DNA of 64,000 bases from assembly GCF_030546805.1 (NCBI RefSeq), contig NZ_JAUOPC010000010.1, forward strand, positions 1 through 64,000, read 5' to 3'. Source of the stretch: Cyclobacterium sp. 1_MG-2023 (GTDB taxonomy: Bacteria > Bacteroidota > Bacteroidia > Cytophagales > Cyclobacteriaceae). Below, one piece after another: positions 34,268 to 44,100 of the stretch (position 1 is its first letter; each line of letters opens with the position of its first letter). The translations under genes were made by a program, and so were the position numbers. The notes under the pieces were generated by a model. The model was given only the letters and a program-made list of their open reading frames with translations, searched no databases and was not told the DNA's origin.

Positions 34268-35524
34268 ATGAAGGATAAACCCACACGTCAAGAATTAGAA
34301 ATTCAGATTAGTGAACTGAAAAGGCAAAACGCGACACTAAAATCAATCGCCAATGGTTTTCATGAAAATGAAAATGAACCTTTTGATTCCTTCAATAAAA
34401 AAAATCTCCAAAATGTAAGTATAGCCCCTACTGCTTCCATTTTTAACAATATGGGAGATTCAATTTTCGTGAAAGATGCTCAAAGTAGGCTGCTTCTGGT
34501 TAATAATGCTTTTTGTGAGCTGTTTAATCTTTCAAGAACTGAAATAATAGGAAAAACGCTTGCTGAAAATGTTCCAGCTGATGAAAGAGAAAGCTTTTTG
34601 AAAATTGACAAAGCTGTAATTGCTGAAGGTATTGAAAATATTAATGAAGAAACTTTAACTATTAACAATGTAACTAAAATCATTTCTACCCGAAAATCAC
34701 GATTTATTGATTCTAACGGTAAGAAATTTTTGGTAGGGGCTATTCGTGATATCACTGAAAAGAAAAATGCGGAAAGGGCCTTAAAAGAAAATGAAAATAG
34801 GTATAGAAAACTTAATGCTACCAAGGATAAGTTGCTATCTATTATTGCTCATGATCTTAGAAGTCCCTTCAATAATATTATCGGCCTCTCGAGTTTGCTT
34901 CAAAAAAGATCAGATAGTTTTGAAGACAAGCAATCAGAAAAATACATTGACATAATTAATGCTACTGCTAAAGAGACCCTTGTATTACTCGATAATTTAT
35001 TGAATTGGGCAAAATCTCAAACCGGAGAACTTACCATCAAGCTCGAAAAGACTACTTTACCTTCAACCATTGAACAAGTGATTTCACTTGAAAATAAACT
35101 AGCAGCCACCAAAGAAATCATATTGAATTATAGTAGTTTCGACAAAATTGAATTGTATACAGATCAAAATATTTTAAAAATTGTTCTAAGGAATTTGATT
35201 TCAAACGCCATAAAGTTCACAAATTATGGTGGGAATATTAATGTAAAGTCTGTTCAAAAAGGTGATTTAGTAGAGGTTTCTATTGAAGATGATGGGGTTG
35301 GAATGAGCAAGAAGACGGTAGAAAAACTGTTTGATATATATACGACTAAAACTTTGCTTGGTACCGCTAATGAGGTAGGTACTGGTTTAGGTTTGGCATT
35401 AAGTAAGGAGTTTATCAACAAGCTGGGAGGAGAGATAATGGTTACTAGTGAGGTTGGAAAAGGAAGTATATTTACAATTCTTTTACCTCTTAAAATGAGC
35501 AGTGCAGAGAGTAAAGTTCAGTAA
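34268..35524 (+). CDS. PAS-domain sensor histidine kinase
   Basis: A 418-residue soluble kinase. A short N-terminal coiled coil (residues 7-30) is followed by a PAS domain (about 55-172: DSIFVKDAQSRLLLVNNAFCELF; ends GAIRDITEKKNAE). The phospho-acceptor H195 lies in IIAHDLRSPFNN. The ATPase domain shows NLISNAIKFTNYGG, EDDGVGM and GTGLGLALSKEF. No transmembrane segment is visible and no response regulator is adjacent. It resembles the GAF kinase 1.6 kb upstream in layout, so the two may feed a common remote partner. Confidence 0.92.
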   Translation: MKDKPTRQELEIQISELKRQNATLKSIANGFHENENEPFDSFNKKNLQNVSIAPTASIFNNMGDSIFVKDAQSRLLLVNNAFCELFNLSRTEIIGKTLAENVPADERESFLKIDKAVIAEGIENINEETLTINNVTKIISTRKSRFIDSNGKKFLVGAIRDITEKKNAERALKENENRYRKLNATKDKLLSIIAHDLRSPFNNIIGLSSLLQKRSDSFEDKQSEKYIDIINATAKETLVLLDNLLNWAKSQTGELTIKLEKTTLPSTIEQVISLENKLAATKEIILNYSSFDKIELYTDQNILKIVLRNLISNAIKFTNYGGNINVKSVQKGDLVEVSIEDDGVGMSKKTVEKLFDIYTTKTLLGTANEVGTGLGLALSKEFINKLGGEIMVTSEVGKGSIFTILLPLKMSSAESKVQ

Positions 35525-35581
35525 ATATTGGAACCACTAGCCCAATGTTTTTAGGCTAAAATAAAATTTAATTAGAAAAAA

Positions 35582-36346
35582 ATGTCGATAACTAAGGAAG
35601 CCGAATTAATCGGAATGAAAAAAATCAGTGAGATAGTAGCAACTACTCTTAAATTAATGAGAGCCTATGCAAAGGTGGGAATGTCTACTAAGGAGTTGGA
35701 TCAATATGGAGGTGGAGTCTTAAAAAGGTTTGGTGCAAAATCTGCCCCTTATGAAACCTACAATTTTCCGGGATATACTTGTATCAGTGTTAACCATGAA
35801 ATGGCCCATGGACTTCCTTCAGTAGATAAAGTTTTAGCTGAAGGGGATTTAATTAATGTGGATGTATCAGCAGAATTAAATGGTTTTTGGGCAGATAATG
35901 GTGGTTCCTTTATTATTGGAGAGGATATCTACAATCATCAACCTTTGGTGGATGCTTCTAGCACAATTTTACGAAAGGCCATCAATAGTATTAAGGGCGG
36001 AGTTAAAATTGCTGATTTAGGCCATTTGATTGAAAGTGAGGCCAAGAAAAGAGGTTTTAAAGTGATTAAAAACCTTGCTGGCCATGGTGTGGGAGCTAGT
36101 TTACACGAAGATCCGGAAGATATTCTTAACTATAGAGTGAAAAGTAACAGAAATCGATTCAAGAAAAATACTACAGTTGCCATTGAAACTTTTATTTCTA
36201 CCAAATCTACCTATGCAGTAGAATTAATGGACGGCTGGACATTAGTTGGGAACAAGGGAGGTTATATAACCCAACACGAACATACAATTCTTATTACGGA
36301 CGACCGACCTATGGTGCTTACTGCCGATAATGGATTTTGGGAGTAA
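35582..36346 (+). CDS. map: Type I methionine aminopeptidase
   Basis: A 254-residue enzyme that removes initiator Met from nascent proteins. The five metal ligands can be placed: Asp in NVDVSAEL, Asp 11 residues later in ADNGGSF, His in GHGVGASLHEDP, Glu in VAIETFISTK, and Glu in QHEHTILI. The length is typical for type Ia. The second ligand region reads ADNGGSF in place of the commoner GDTSATF, a variation from the standard form. It stands alone, not in the ribosomal operon, so it may be an accessory paralogue. Confidence 0.9.
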   Translation: MSITKEAELIGMKKISEIVATTLKLMRAYAKVGMSTKELDQYGGGVLKRFGAKSAPYETYNFPGYTCISVNHEMAHGLPSVDKVLAEGDLINVDVSAELNGFWADNGGSFIIGEDIYNHQPLVDASSTILRKAINSIKGGVKIADLGHLIESEAKKRGFKVIKNLAGHGVGASLHEDPEDILNYRVKSNRNRFKKNTTVAIETFISTKSTYAVELMDGWTLVGNKGGYITQHEHTILITDDRPMVLTADNGFWE

Positions 36347-36449
36347 TCCTTAGTTTTACCTTTCCAAATAATTGAATTATCGGCTGAATGTGATTGAATG
36401 CTTGCAAATAAGACAAATCCATTTAAGTTTTCCCTGAATTTAGTAAACA

Positions 36450-37445
36450 ATGAATTATAAAGTTAGGTTAACTCTTCCTTTTCTTTTCTTCCTATTGCTT
36501 TTTGCTCAGCAAACAGAAGGTCAAGAAAGCGTATTGAAAGAACTTAAATCTCCTATTGTATTACAAGGTAACGATTCAGTAGCGTATAGAGATCCTGCCA
36601 TTTTGTTCCATCAAGATGTTTTTTATTTGTTTTATACATTGGTGAAACCTGAAGGAGGGTTAATCTATTCCTATACGGCCATGAGCCAATCAAGAGATTT
36701 GATTCACTGGAGCCCTGGTAAAATTATTACCCCCAAAGGTCAGCATTTAAATTATTGCAGTCCGGGAAATGTAATACGATTCAATGACGAATGGGTTCTT
36801 AGCCTACAAACTTATCCTAGACCGGGGCTAGGGGTAAGGGATCCGGTAATGTATGGAACGGCTGAGGCTCGGGTGTATACCATGCGGAGCAAGGATTTGA
36901 AAAACTGGAGTGAGCCAGAACTTTTAAAGGTAAAAGGGCCTGATGTTGGTCAAGCAGACATGGGAAGGATGATCGATCCATACCTTGTGGAAGATATGGA
37001 TGAAAAAGGAAAATGGTGGTGCTTTTATAAGCAAAATGGTGTAAGCATGTCTTATAGCTATGATTTAAAGAACTGGACCTATTGTTGTCATACCGAATCA
37101 GGCGAAAATGTAACCGTACTAACTGAAGATAATGAATACCTGTTGTTGCATTCTCCAGAAAATGGTATAGGGATCAAACGTTCTTCTAATTTAAAAGAAT
37201 GGGAAGATTGGGGGGATTTGATTGTGCTGGGACAAGACCAATGGCAATGGGCCAAAGGAAGAATTACTGCAGGAACGGTGGTGGACTTAAGGGAGAATTC
37301 AAAGTATGGCAAGTACCTTATGTTTTTTCATGGTTCAGGACCAAAAACAGAGAAAGAAGGGGATTTTGATAAAAATTCTTCTATTGGGATTGCTTGGAGT
37401 GATGATTTGAAAAACTGGGAATGGCCTGGAAAAGAGCCAATATAA
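36450..37445 (+). CDS. GH43-like five-bladed beta-propeller glycosidase, exported
   Basis: A 331-residue protein with signal peptide (residues 1-25). The fold is that of GH43/GH32-related propellers: the general-base region is YRDPAILFHQDVFYLFYT (D48), a second Asp is in GRMIDPYLVED, and a candidate acid Glu is in HSPENGIGI. Repeated SxDLxxW motifs mark the blades (SRDLIHWSPG; SKDLKNWSEP; SDDLKNWEWPG). It probably hydrolyses a terminal sugar. It lies 44 bp before the GDSL gene and is likely cotranscribed with it. Exact family and linkage unknown. Confidence 0.85.
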   Translation: MNYKVRLTLPFLFFLLLFAQQTEGQESVLKELKSPIVLQGNDSVAYRDPAILFHQDVFYLFYTLVKPEGGLIYSYTAMSQSRDLIHWSPGKIITPKGQHLNYCSPGNVIRFNDEWVLSLQTYPRPGLGVRDPVMYGTAEARVYTMRSKDLKNWSEPELLKVKGPDVGQADMGRMIDPYLVEDMDEKGKWWCFYKQNGVSMSYSYDLKNWTYCCHTESGENVTVLTEDNEYLLLHSPENGIGIKRSSNLKEWEDWGDLIVLGQDQWQWAKGRITAGTVVDLRENSKYGKYLMFFHGSGPKTEKEGDFDKNSSIGIAWSDDLKNWEWPGKEPI

Positions 37446-37489
37446 TTCCTAGCTTAAAATATAAATGGATTAACTGATTGAATAAGTAC

Positions 37490-38245
37490 ATGCAGGAATC
37501 AAGAAGAAGTTTTTTCTCTAAAATGAGTTTAATGGGCTTTGCAGGCTTAACATTTCCCGCTATTCTTTCGGCTAGAAACACCCTAAAAAAAGTAAATGAG
37601 AAAGGGTTAACGATCCTATTCCAAGGTGACTCTATCACTGATGGTGCCCGCACAAGAAACAAAGACTGGAATCATATTATGGGACATGGTTATGCATACC
37701 TTATTTCTAGCCGTCTTTGGTTTGACTACCCCAAAGAAGATTTAATGTTTTATAATAGGGGGATTAGTGGAAATAAAGTGAAAGACTTACTTGACCGTTG
37801 GCAAAAAGATACCATTGATCTAAAACCTGATGTATTGAGCATACTGATTGGCGTAAATGATGTTTCAAGGATTATTGCAAATGAATATACTTTAGAAGAA
37901 TGGCAGGAGAAGTATAAAAAATTGCTCCATAAAACTAAAGCAGAGCTCCCCAATACTTCAATATATTTATGTGAACCTTTCTTATTAATAGATGATTGGC
38001 CAAAGGAGAAAAAGCAGCAGTGGGAAGAGGTAATGAAAGTAATGCAAAAAATGGTTCGGCAGTTGGCTGAAGATTATAATTGTGTTCACATAGCTTTACA
38101 GGAACATTTTGATACTTCTCTCCAAAAGGCCCCTGCAAAATATTGGGTGTGGGATGGCGTACACCCCATGCCGGCCGGCCATGAATTAATTGCGCGTATT
38201 TGGATTAATAAGGCAAGTAAGCATTTGGGATTTCTAAAGGAGTAG
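37490..38245 (+). CDS. SGNH/GDSL-family hydrolase with Tat-like leader
   Basis: A 251-residue serine esterase. I chose ATG 37490 (MQESRRSFFSKMSLMGFAGL, a Tat-like leader) over an in-frame TTG 12 bp upstream. Catalytic Ser48 is in FQGDSITDG, the oxyanion Gly and Asn are in GISGN and GVNDV, and D222/H225 are in WDGVHPMPAGHE. Such enzymes remove acetyl or other ester groups from glycans. It follows the GH43-like gene, so the two probably form a deacylating and hydrolysing unit. Confidence 0.92.
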   Translation: MQESRRSFFSKMSLMGFAGLTFPAILSARNTLKKVNEKGLTILFQGDSITDGARTRNKDWNHIMGHGYAYLISSRLWFDYPKEDLMFYNRGISGNKVKDLLDRWQKDTIDLKPDVLSILIGVNDVSRIIANEYTLEEWQEKYKKLLHKTKAELPNTSIYLCEPFLLIDDWPKEKKQQWEEVMKVMQKMVRQLAEDYNCVHIALQEHFDTSLQKAPAKYWVWDGVHPMPAGHELIARIWINKASKHLGFLKE

Positions 38246-38460
38246 CATTTGGGATTGTGGTTATTTGACTTGAAGTGAATCGGAGGTAAAATAGATTTGG
38301 ATTTCGGAGTACATATTGGTTTAAATACCTATTGTTTGGGGTTAAGCTCAAATTAGACTTTTATTCAAGGGTGGAAAGAGTTTATTTTGGCTATTTATTA
38401 TCGGATTTTCCATTATGAAGTAATACTTTTTATTCCCAATCAAATAAACCCAAAAACCAC
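38246..38460. other. AT-rich spacer
   Basis: No feature was recognised between the GDSL gene and the pseudogene remnant. Confidence 0.4.
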
Positions 38461-38783
38461 TTATTCAAGGCCTTGAGGGAAGGTAGGAGCTTACTGTACA
38501 CCTGCCAGTAGATAGGTTGTTTCCTTCGCTTTTTGGTATTTCTTATAGCCTACTGATGACTTGTTTTCTTAATAAACTGAACAAGCTTTATGCGCATTAT
38601 TTCTATGTCTGTCAACTACCCATACTTGCCGGACTGGTAGATTATTTGGAGTATTTGGGAATATTGGATATGATAAACAGTTATCCTGAATTGACTAATT
38701 TTTCAGTAAATGTAACAAGTGGTTTTTCTATATTTAAAGCCCTATCCACTAGTTTATTTTCTATCGTTCTTATATTGGTTTAA
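38461..38783 (+). pseudogene. Frameshifted remnant of a small membrane protein gene
   Basis: Frame 1 from 38461 reads LFKALREGRSLLYT and then stops. A different frame from about 38499 reads LPVDRLFPSLFGISYSLLMTC, then PILAGLVDYLEYLGILDMINSYPEL and further hydrophobic segments to the stop at 38783. Joined, these resemble the C-terminal half of small Bacteroidota membrane proteins with a DYLEN-type motif. There is no ATG for the second frame and the N-terminal half is missing. I read it as a decayed gene, at moderate confidence. Confidence 0.45.
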
Positions 38784-39015
38784 TGATGCTTTTAATTTCT
38801 TATGTAACAAAAGTCCCTGAAAATGGAATCAAGATTTTGCACCTTTACAATATCAAACATAGACGGAATATTGTTTTGATAGGGTAGTTATGAAATTTAA
38901 TTTATTATAACAAACCACGTCTATTAAAATGTGTTCAAACGACATTGTGCTATCTGGCTTGATGGTTCGGTGGTCTAAGTTGGTTTTAATAATGGGAATT
39001 TAAACTTGAATTATA
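38784..39015. other. Spacer
   Basis: No feature was recognised; presumably the promoter of the rhodanese-dps genes. Confidence 0.35.
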
Positions 39016-39300
39016 ATGGATTTTAGAAAGTTAATTAAGGAAAATAGAGGTACAATCGTAGACGTTAGGACCCCAATGGAATTTAGTGCCGGCAATGCAG
39101 CGGGTTCAATCAATATACCCTTACAAGAACTTGAAAGCAGAAAAGAGGAACTTAAATCATTGAGTCAGCCTTTAATTCTGTGCTGTGCGAGCGGGGGTAG
39201 AAGTGGACAAGCCACCCAATTTTTGAAACAACAGGGAATAGAATGTTGCAATGGGGGATCTTGGTTGGATGTTAATTATTTCCAAACACAAACTGTCTAA
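39016..39300 (+). CDS. Single-domain rhodanese-like protein 1
   Basis: A 94-residue rhodanese-fold protein with the active-site loop C57-ASGGRS (LILCCASGGRSGQ) preceded by another cysteine (C56). N-terminal VDVRTPMEFSAGNAAGSINIP is typical of the fold. It probably transfers sulfane sulfur. The next rhodanese gene starts 4 bp after its stop, and Dps follows, suggesting a sulfur/oxidative-stress unit. Confidence 0.92.
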   Translation: MDFRKLIKENRGTIVDVRTPMEFSAGNAAGSINIPLQELESRKEELKSLSQPLILCCASGGRSGQATQFLKQQGIECCNGGSWLDVNYFQTQTV

Positions 39301-39304
39301 GACA

Positions 39305-39619
39305 ATGCTAAATTCAATCAAACAAATACTTGGTTTTGGGCCTAAAGTTAATTTTGCCGATTTAATGAAAAGCGGTGCTGTAATCGTAGATGTTCGGACC
39401 AAAAAAGAATTTCAAGGAGGGCACATTAAAAAGTCAACCAATATGCCTTTAGATACGTTAAATAACAATCTAGGCAGGTTAAATGATAAAGACCAACCCA
39501 TAATCACTTGTTGTGCAAGTGGTATGAGAAGTGCCTCAGCCAAAAGAATTCTGAAGGCCAAGGGCTTTAAAGAAGTTTACAATGGTGGAGCTTGGAACAG
39601 TTTGGAAAGTAAAATTTAG
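39305..39619 (+). CDS. Single-domain rhodanese-like protein 2
   Basis: A 104-residue rhodanese homologue. I chose ATG 39305 over the longer frame from 39251, whose extra part lies in the preceding gene. The catalytic loop is C70-ASGMRS, again with an adjacent cysteine (C69). VDVRTKKEFQGGH and NMPLDTL mark the fold. It is a paralogue of the gene just upstream, separated by 4 bp, and precedes dps by 25 bp. Confidence 0.92.
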   Translation: MLNSIKQILGFGPKVNFADLMKSGAVIVDVRTKKEFQGGHIKKSTNMPLDTLNNNLGRLNDKDQPIITCCASGMRSASAKRILKAKGFKEVYNGGAWNSLESKI

Positions 39620-39644
39620 TATTAATTTTTAAAAATAAACCAAA

Positions 39645-40121
39645 ATGAAAAACACGAATCAAATTGGACTTGATGTTGCTAAAAGTAAATCCCTTGCTGA
39701 AGGGCTTAACAATTTACTTGCAGATTATATGATGTTTTATCAAAACACTAGAGGGCTACATTGGAACATTAAAGGTGAGAAGTTTTTTGAACTGCATATG
39801 AAGTATGAAGAATTGTACAACGATCTATTGGTTAAGGTAGATGAAGTAGCAGAAAGGATATTAACACTGGGTGCAACTCCTTTACATACTTTTGATGACT
39901 ATAAAAAGGTAGCTAAAATTAAAAGTGTAAGTAATGTTTCTGATGGGAATGAAGGGGTTCAGAGCATATTAGAAGCATTTGAAACCATCATACTAAGACA
40001 GCGTGAACTATTGGCGCTATCTGCCGATGCAGAAGATGAAGGTACCAATGCCTTGATGAGTGATTATATTAGCGAACAAGAAAAATTGGTTTGGATGTAC
40101 TCATCCTTCTTAAGTAAATGA
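39645..40121 (+). CDS. dps: Dps-family DNA-binding ferritin-like protein
   Basis: A 158-residue protein that stores iron and protects DNA by consuming hydrogen peroxide. The ferroxidase site is visible: H39 in GLHWNIKG, H51 and the ELHMKYEELYNDLLVKVDEVAER helix with D66 and E70. The length is normal for the family. The N-terminal lysines (short tail) could contribute to DNA binding. It follows the two rhodanese genes and ends in a strong terminator at 40183. Confidence 0.95.
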   Translation: MKNTNQIGLDVAKSKSLAEGLNNLLADYMMFYQNTRGLHWNIKGEKFFELHMKYEELYNDLLVKVDEVAERILTLGATPLHTFDDYKKVAKIKSVSNVSDGNEGVQSILEAFETIILRQRELLALSADAEDEGTNALMSDYISEQEKLVWMYSSFLSK

Positions 40122-40182
40122 GAATTAAATAAAGGGCAATTTTTCTTAACAGTAGAAAAATTAAATTTATTTTAAATTCAAT

Positions 40183-40227
40183 AAAAGCTTCCCGGTTTTG
40201 CTTTCAAGCAAAACCGGGAAGCTTTTT
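40183..40227. terminator. Intrinsic terminator after dps
   Basis: AAAAGCTTCCCGGTTTTGC (40183-40201) and GCAAAACCGGGAAGCTTTT (40208-40226) form a perfect 19-bp stem around a 6-nt loop, followed by T. This is one of the strongest structures in the window. Confidence 0.92.
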
Positions 40228-40395
40228 GATTGGTAAATATTCCCTTATCAAGCCTTATACCGTGGATTTGTAAAAAAACCTAATCCTATTTTTAGGTTTA
40301 ATATCAGTTGAAATAGCTATCTTTTTGCAAAGAGATTTTGTTCACCATTTTGGGTACAGTGGAAATTTAATTGATTTGGCTTTTTAATATTGCTT

Positions 40396-41148
40396 ATGAA
40401 TGATAATGTGAAGCAAATAAGGAGGGATTTATCCTTATTAGGAATAAAAAAAGGAGATCATGTGCTGGTACATGCTTCCCTTAATTCCATTGGGAAGTTT
40501 CCGGATCGGGCCAATATTTTTGTTCAAACTTTTCTCGAGCATATAGGAGAGAAGGGAACCCTGCTAATGCCTAGTTTATCCTATAAAACCGTGAATAAAT
40601 CACAGCCTGTTTTTAATGAACAGAATACAGCTTCCTGTGTCGGGGCACTGACAGAGTTCTTTAGAACATATCCGGGTGTAAAAAGAAGTATTCATCCAAC
40701 CCATTCGGTTTGCGGAATCGGAGCTAAAGCAACTTTTCTTTTAAAGGATCATTTCATGGATGAAACACCCTGTGGTCCCTATTCACCTTTTGCCAGACTA
40801 CCTATTGTTGGTGGGAAAGTCTTGTTCTTGGGTTGCGGCACGAGACCCAATACTTCCATGCATGCAGTGGAAGAGAAAATCATTCCACCCTATTTATTTG
40901 GAGAAAAAGTAAACCATATTTTGCAATTTTCTGACGGGAAATCGATCCAGAAAACCTATCAAAGACATGGGTTTAAAGGCTACGAGCAACGATATGATCG
41001 GCTATTTAATGTGCTTGAGCCTTCTGAGTACAGAACAGGCAAGATTTTGGAAGCCAAAAGCATTGTAATGTTGGCCTCGGCCATATGGGAAAAAGGGATC
41101 AAGTATTTGAAACAAGACCCCTTTTATTTTATAGATAAAGCCAATTAA
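40396..41148 (+). CDS. AAC(3)-fold acetyl-CoA-dependent N-acetyltransferase
   Basis: A 250-residue protein of the aminoglycoside 3-N-acetyltransferase family. I chose ATG 40396; an in-frame TTG 6 bp upstream is less likely. The family marks are DHVLVHASLNSIG, SIHPTHSVCGIG and the GPYSPFARL and GCGTRPNTSMHAVEE blocks. Many chromosomal members act on substrates other than aminoglycosides, so I would not call it a resistance gene. Its stop codon abuts the stop of the convergent amidohydrolase gene with no spacer. Confidence 0.88.
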   Translation: MNDNVKQIRRDLSLLGIKKGDHVLVHASLNSIGKFPDRANIFVQTFLEHIGEKGTLLMPSLSYKTVNKSQPVFNEQNTASCVGALTEFFRTYPGVKRSIHPTHSVCGIGAKATFLLKDHFMDETPCGPYSPFARLPIVGGKVLFLGCGTRPNTSMHAVEEKIIPPYLFGEKVNHILQFSDGKSIQKTYQRHGFKGYEQRYDRLFNVLEPSEYRTGKILEAKSIVMLASAIWEKGIKYLKQDPFYFIDKAN

Positions 41149-44100
41149 TTATTGGCTCGTGTGTGCATGGCAGCCACAACCACCCTGCATATACGTTCGT
41201 ATGCTTTCATGCCAAGGGAATGCTTCATGAAAAAGGCTGTTTTCCCAATAGAAAGGCTTACGCTTTTTTGCTTCATGGCCTATTTCATCCATGGTGTCGG
41301 CCTTATAAAGCCTTCCATTAATCATGGTATGTGAAATTGAATTGGAATTTTGGATGTCCTCCAGTGGGTTTTCGTCCAATATAATTAAGTCGGCTAATTT
41401 TCCGGCATTGATGGATCCAATGTCTTTATCCATTCCTATATAAGCTGCTCCATTTATGGTGGCTGCTTTTAAAGCTTCATGGTTTGACATTCCTCCTTGT
41501 ACCAGACTCCAAAGCTCCCAATGTGCACCCAATCCTTGCAATTGACCATGGGCACCCAAGTTGATTTTGACCCCATTTTTAGCAAGTGACTGTACCTGTT
41601 TGGAAGTGAGTATATGGCCATTTTCATATTCGGAATCCGGAGCCATGGTTCGATGACGGGAGCGAGCATCCACTAGCCCTCTTGGAGTAAAGCGCAGAAG
41701 TTTTTTATCTTCCCAAACATTCGTCTTTTGATACCAATAATTTTCTCCATTAAGCCCTCCATAATTGACTATTAGGGTAGGGGTATAGCCCACCTTCGAC
41801 CTTTTCCAAAACTCAATCACGTCTTTGTAAACCGGAGCAATGGGAATATTGTGTTCTATACCTGTGTGTCCATCTTGTACCATTGATAAGTTGTGGAATA
41901 ATGTTGAGCCTCCTTCTGGCACCACGTTGACCCCCAATTCTCTGGCGGCTTGCAGCACCTGCTGTCGCTGATCTCTTCTTGGTTGATTATAGGACTTGAC
42001 AGATGTAGCGCCAAATGCCTTTGTACGCCGAATGGAGGATTTAGCATCCGCTAACTTATTGATAACAGCCTTAAAATCTCCGTCTGCACCATATAAAATA
42101 AATCCTGTACTGAATACTCTTGGTCCCACTAGTTGGCCACTTTTGATCATTTCAGCCAATGTAAATACCGTTTCGCTATTGGCAGAAGGATCATGAGAAG
42201 TAGTGACACCATAGGCAAGGTTGGCATACAATTGCCAGTTTTGCTGAACAGTAAGCCCATCTCTGAAAGCACCAATATGGGCATGTGCATCCACCATTCC
42301 AGGCATAATGGTTTTACCTTCCATATTATAGACAAGGGCATTTTTAGGAATTTGGACTTCTCCACTTTTACCGACCGATAGGATTTCAGCCCCTTCAACT
42401 ACCAAGGTGCCATTTGTAATTACTTCCTCACCTTCCATGGTAATGATAGTGGCCCCGGTAAACGCTATGCTCCCTTTTGGTTGATCTACTTTAGCGGTAA
42501 GCCCTATTTCAAGGCCTTCTTGTTCCATATCATTTGTCATGTCACCCTCGGCCAAGAAAGGAAACTTGTCCGTCAAATTTGAACTAAAATATTTGTCTCC
42601 TAAAATCCAATGTACAGTTTCGCTATTCTTTGACCAATGCAGGTACAATCCGGCATCTTTATCAAGTAATGCCACAGGAACAGATTTACTATTGTTGTCT
42701 AGGTCTATAGTTTGCCCGTTAAGTACTAATGGTGACACATAGGCTTTATGTAAGTGGATAAATGCAACCCATTTATTGTCCGGACTTGGAACCAAACGGT
42801 TGCCATATTTAGAGGCCACATGCGTTTGCTCATCTTGTCCGTTTAAGTCGATTGATTTTAAGCTTTTGGTCAGGCTTCCAAAAAACTTTCCTCCGGTTTG
42901 GAAGAAAATTCTTTTTCCGTCTTGAGTGAAGCTTGGAAAATCACCCATGACATTTAAATATTTAGTGTGACCCGATTTAAGATTTAAAAGGTACAGTCCG
43001 GGATTTTTAGCAAAGGTTCTTCCTTGATCCAAGTTTCCACCCTCTTTTCTGTAAACCAATGTATTACCATCCGGTGAATAGCTTGGGTGTCTGTAAATTC
43101 CTTTTTCTTTTGTTAGAGGGGAGATTTTTTTACTATTTAGGTCAATTTCCAAGATGGCCCCTTTTTTTATATCATTCCAGGTAACAAAAGCTATTTTTTT
43201 GCCATCCGGAGAAAAAGAGGGTTCAGCTTCAAAATCTTCACCACTAGTCAGCCTTTTTGGTTTTCCATTGGGTAGTTTTTTAGTCCATATATAGCCTAGC
43301 GCCCTAAAAACGATGCTTTGACCATCAGGGGAGGTGCTCACATCCCTTATCATTTTAGCTGAAAACTCCTCTCGCTCAATACGATGGTCAAAATGAACCC
43401 ATTTGGCCAAGGGCATATTCACATCTACAGAAAAAGGAACAATGCTTTGGTAACGGGTGGAAGTATTAATCCGATGGAGTTTACCCTTCGCCCAGATAAC
43501 CAATTCTTCACCCTCAGGTAACCAAGCAAAGCCCGGATAAACGCCAAAGATGGCCCAAGCGGTTTGCTGGTCCTTGTTTAACTGGTCGTAAACAGGCCAC
43601 TCTTCACCGGTTTTGAGGTCATGAATATATAACACGGTCTTCGTTCTTACCCGCTTGATAAAGGCCAGCTTGCTTCCATCAGGGGAGATTTGTGGTCTGG
43701 CTGCTCCACCCGGGCCTCCAGTGATGGTTTTTATTTCTCCGGTTTGAAAATCATACCTTTTGATCACATAAATTTGTCCATTGGGATCTCTATTGTATTG
43801 AAAGCTTCCTCCAGGAGACATGTCTTCACTATAATACAAATACCTGCCATCGGAAGATATAGAAGGTTCATTGACATCCTGCTGATCATTTTTTCTTTTG
43901 GTAAGTTGCAAACCTGTACCTCCTGAAATGTGATATTGCCACATTTCGCCGGCGCCTAAAGACCTTCCTGAGGTGAAATGTTTTCGAGCAACTAAAAAAT
44001 TTCCATCAGGCATCCAATCTGCATTGTTTAACAAACGAAAAGACTCCTTTGTTATTTGTTTGGCTTCAGATCCATCTGCTTTCATTATCCAAATATTGTC

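Noticed and set aside
40396-41148. Antibiotic resistance gene
   Set aside because: It is AAC(3)-fold, but chromosomal members commonly act on other substrates and no mobile element is near.
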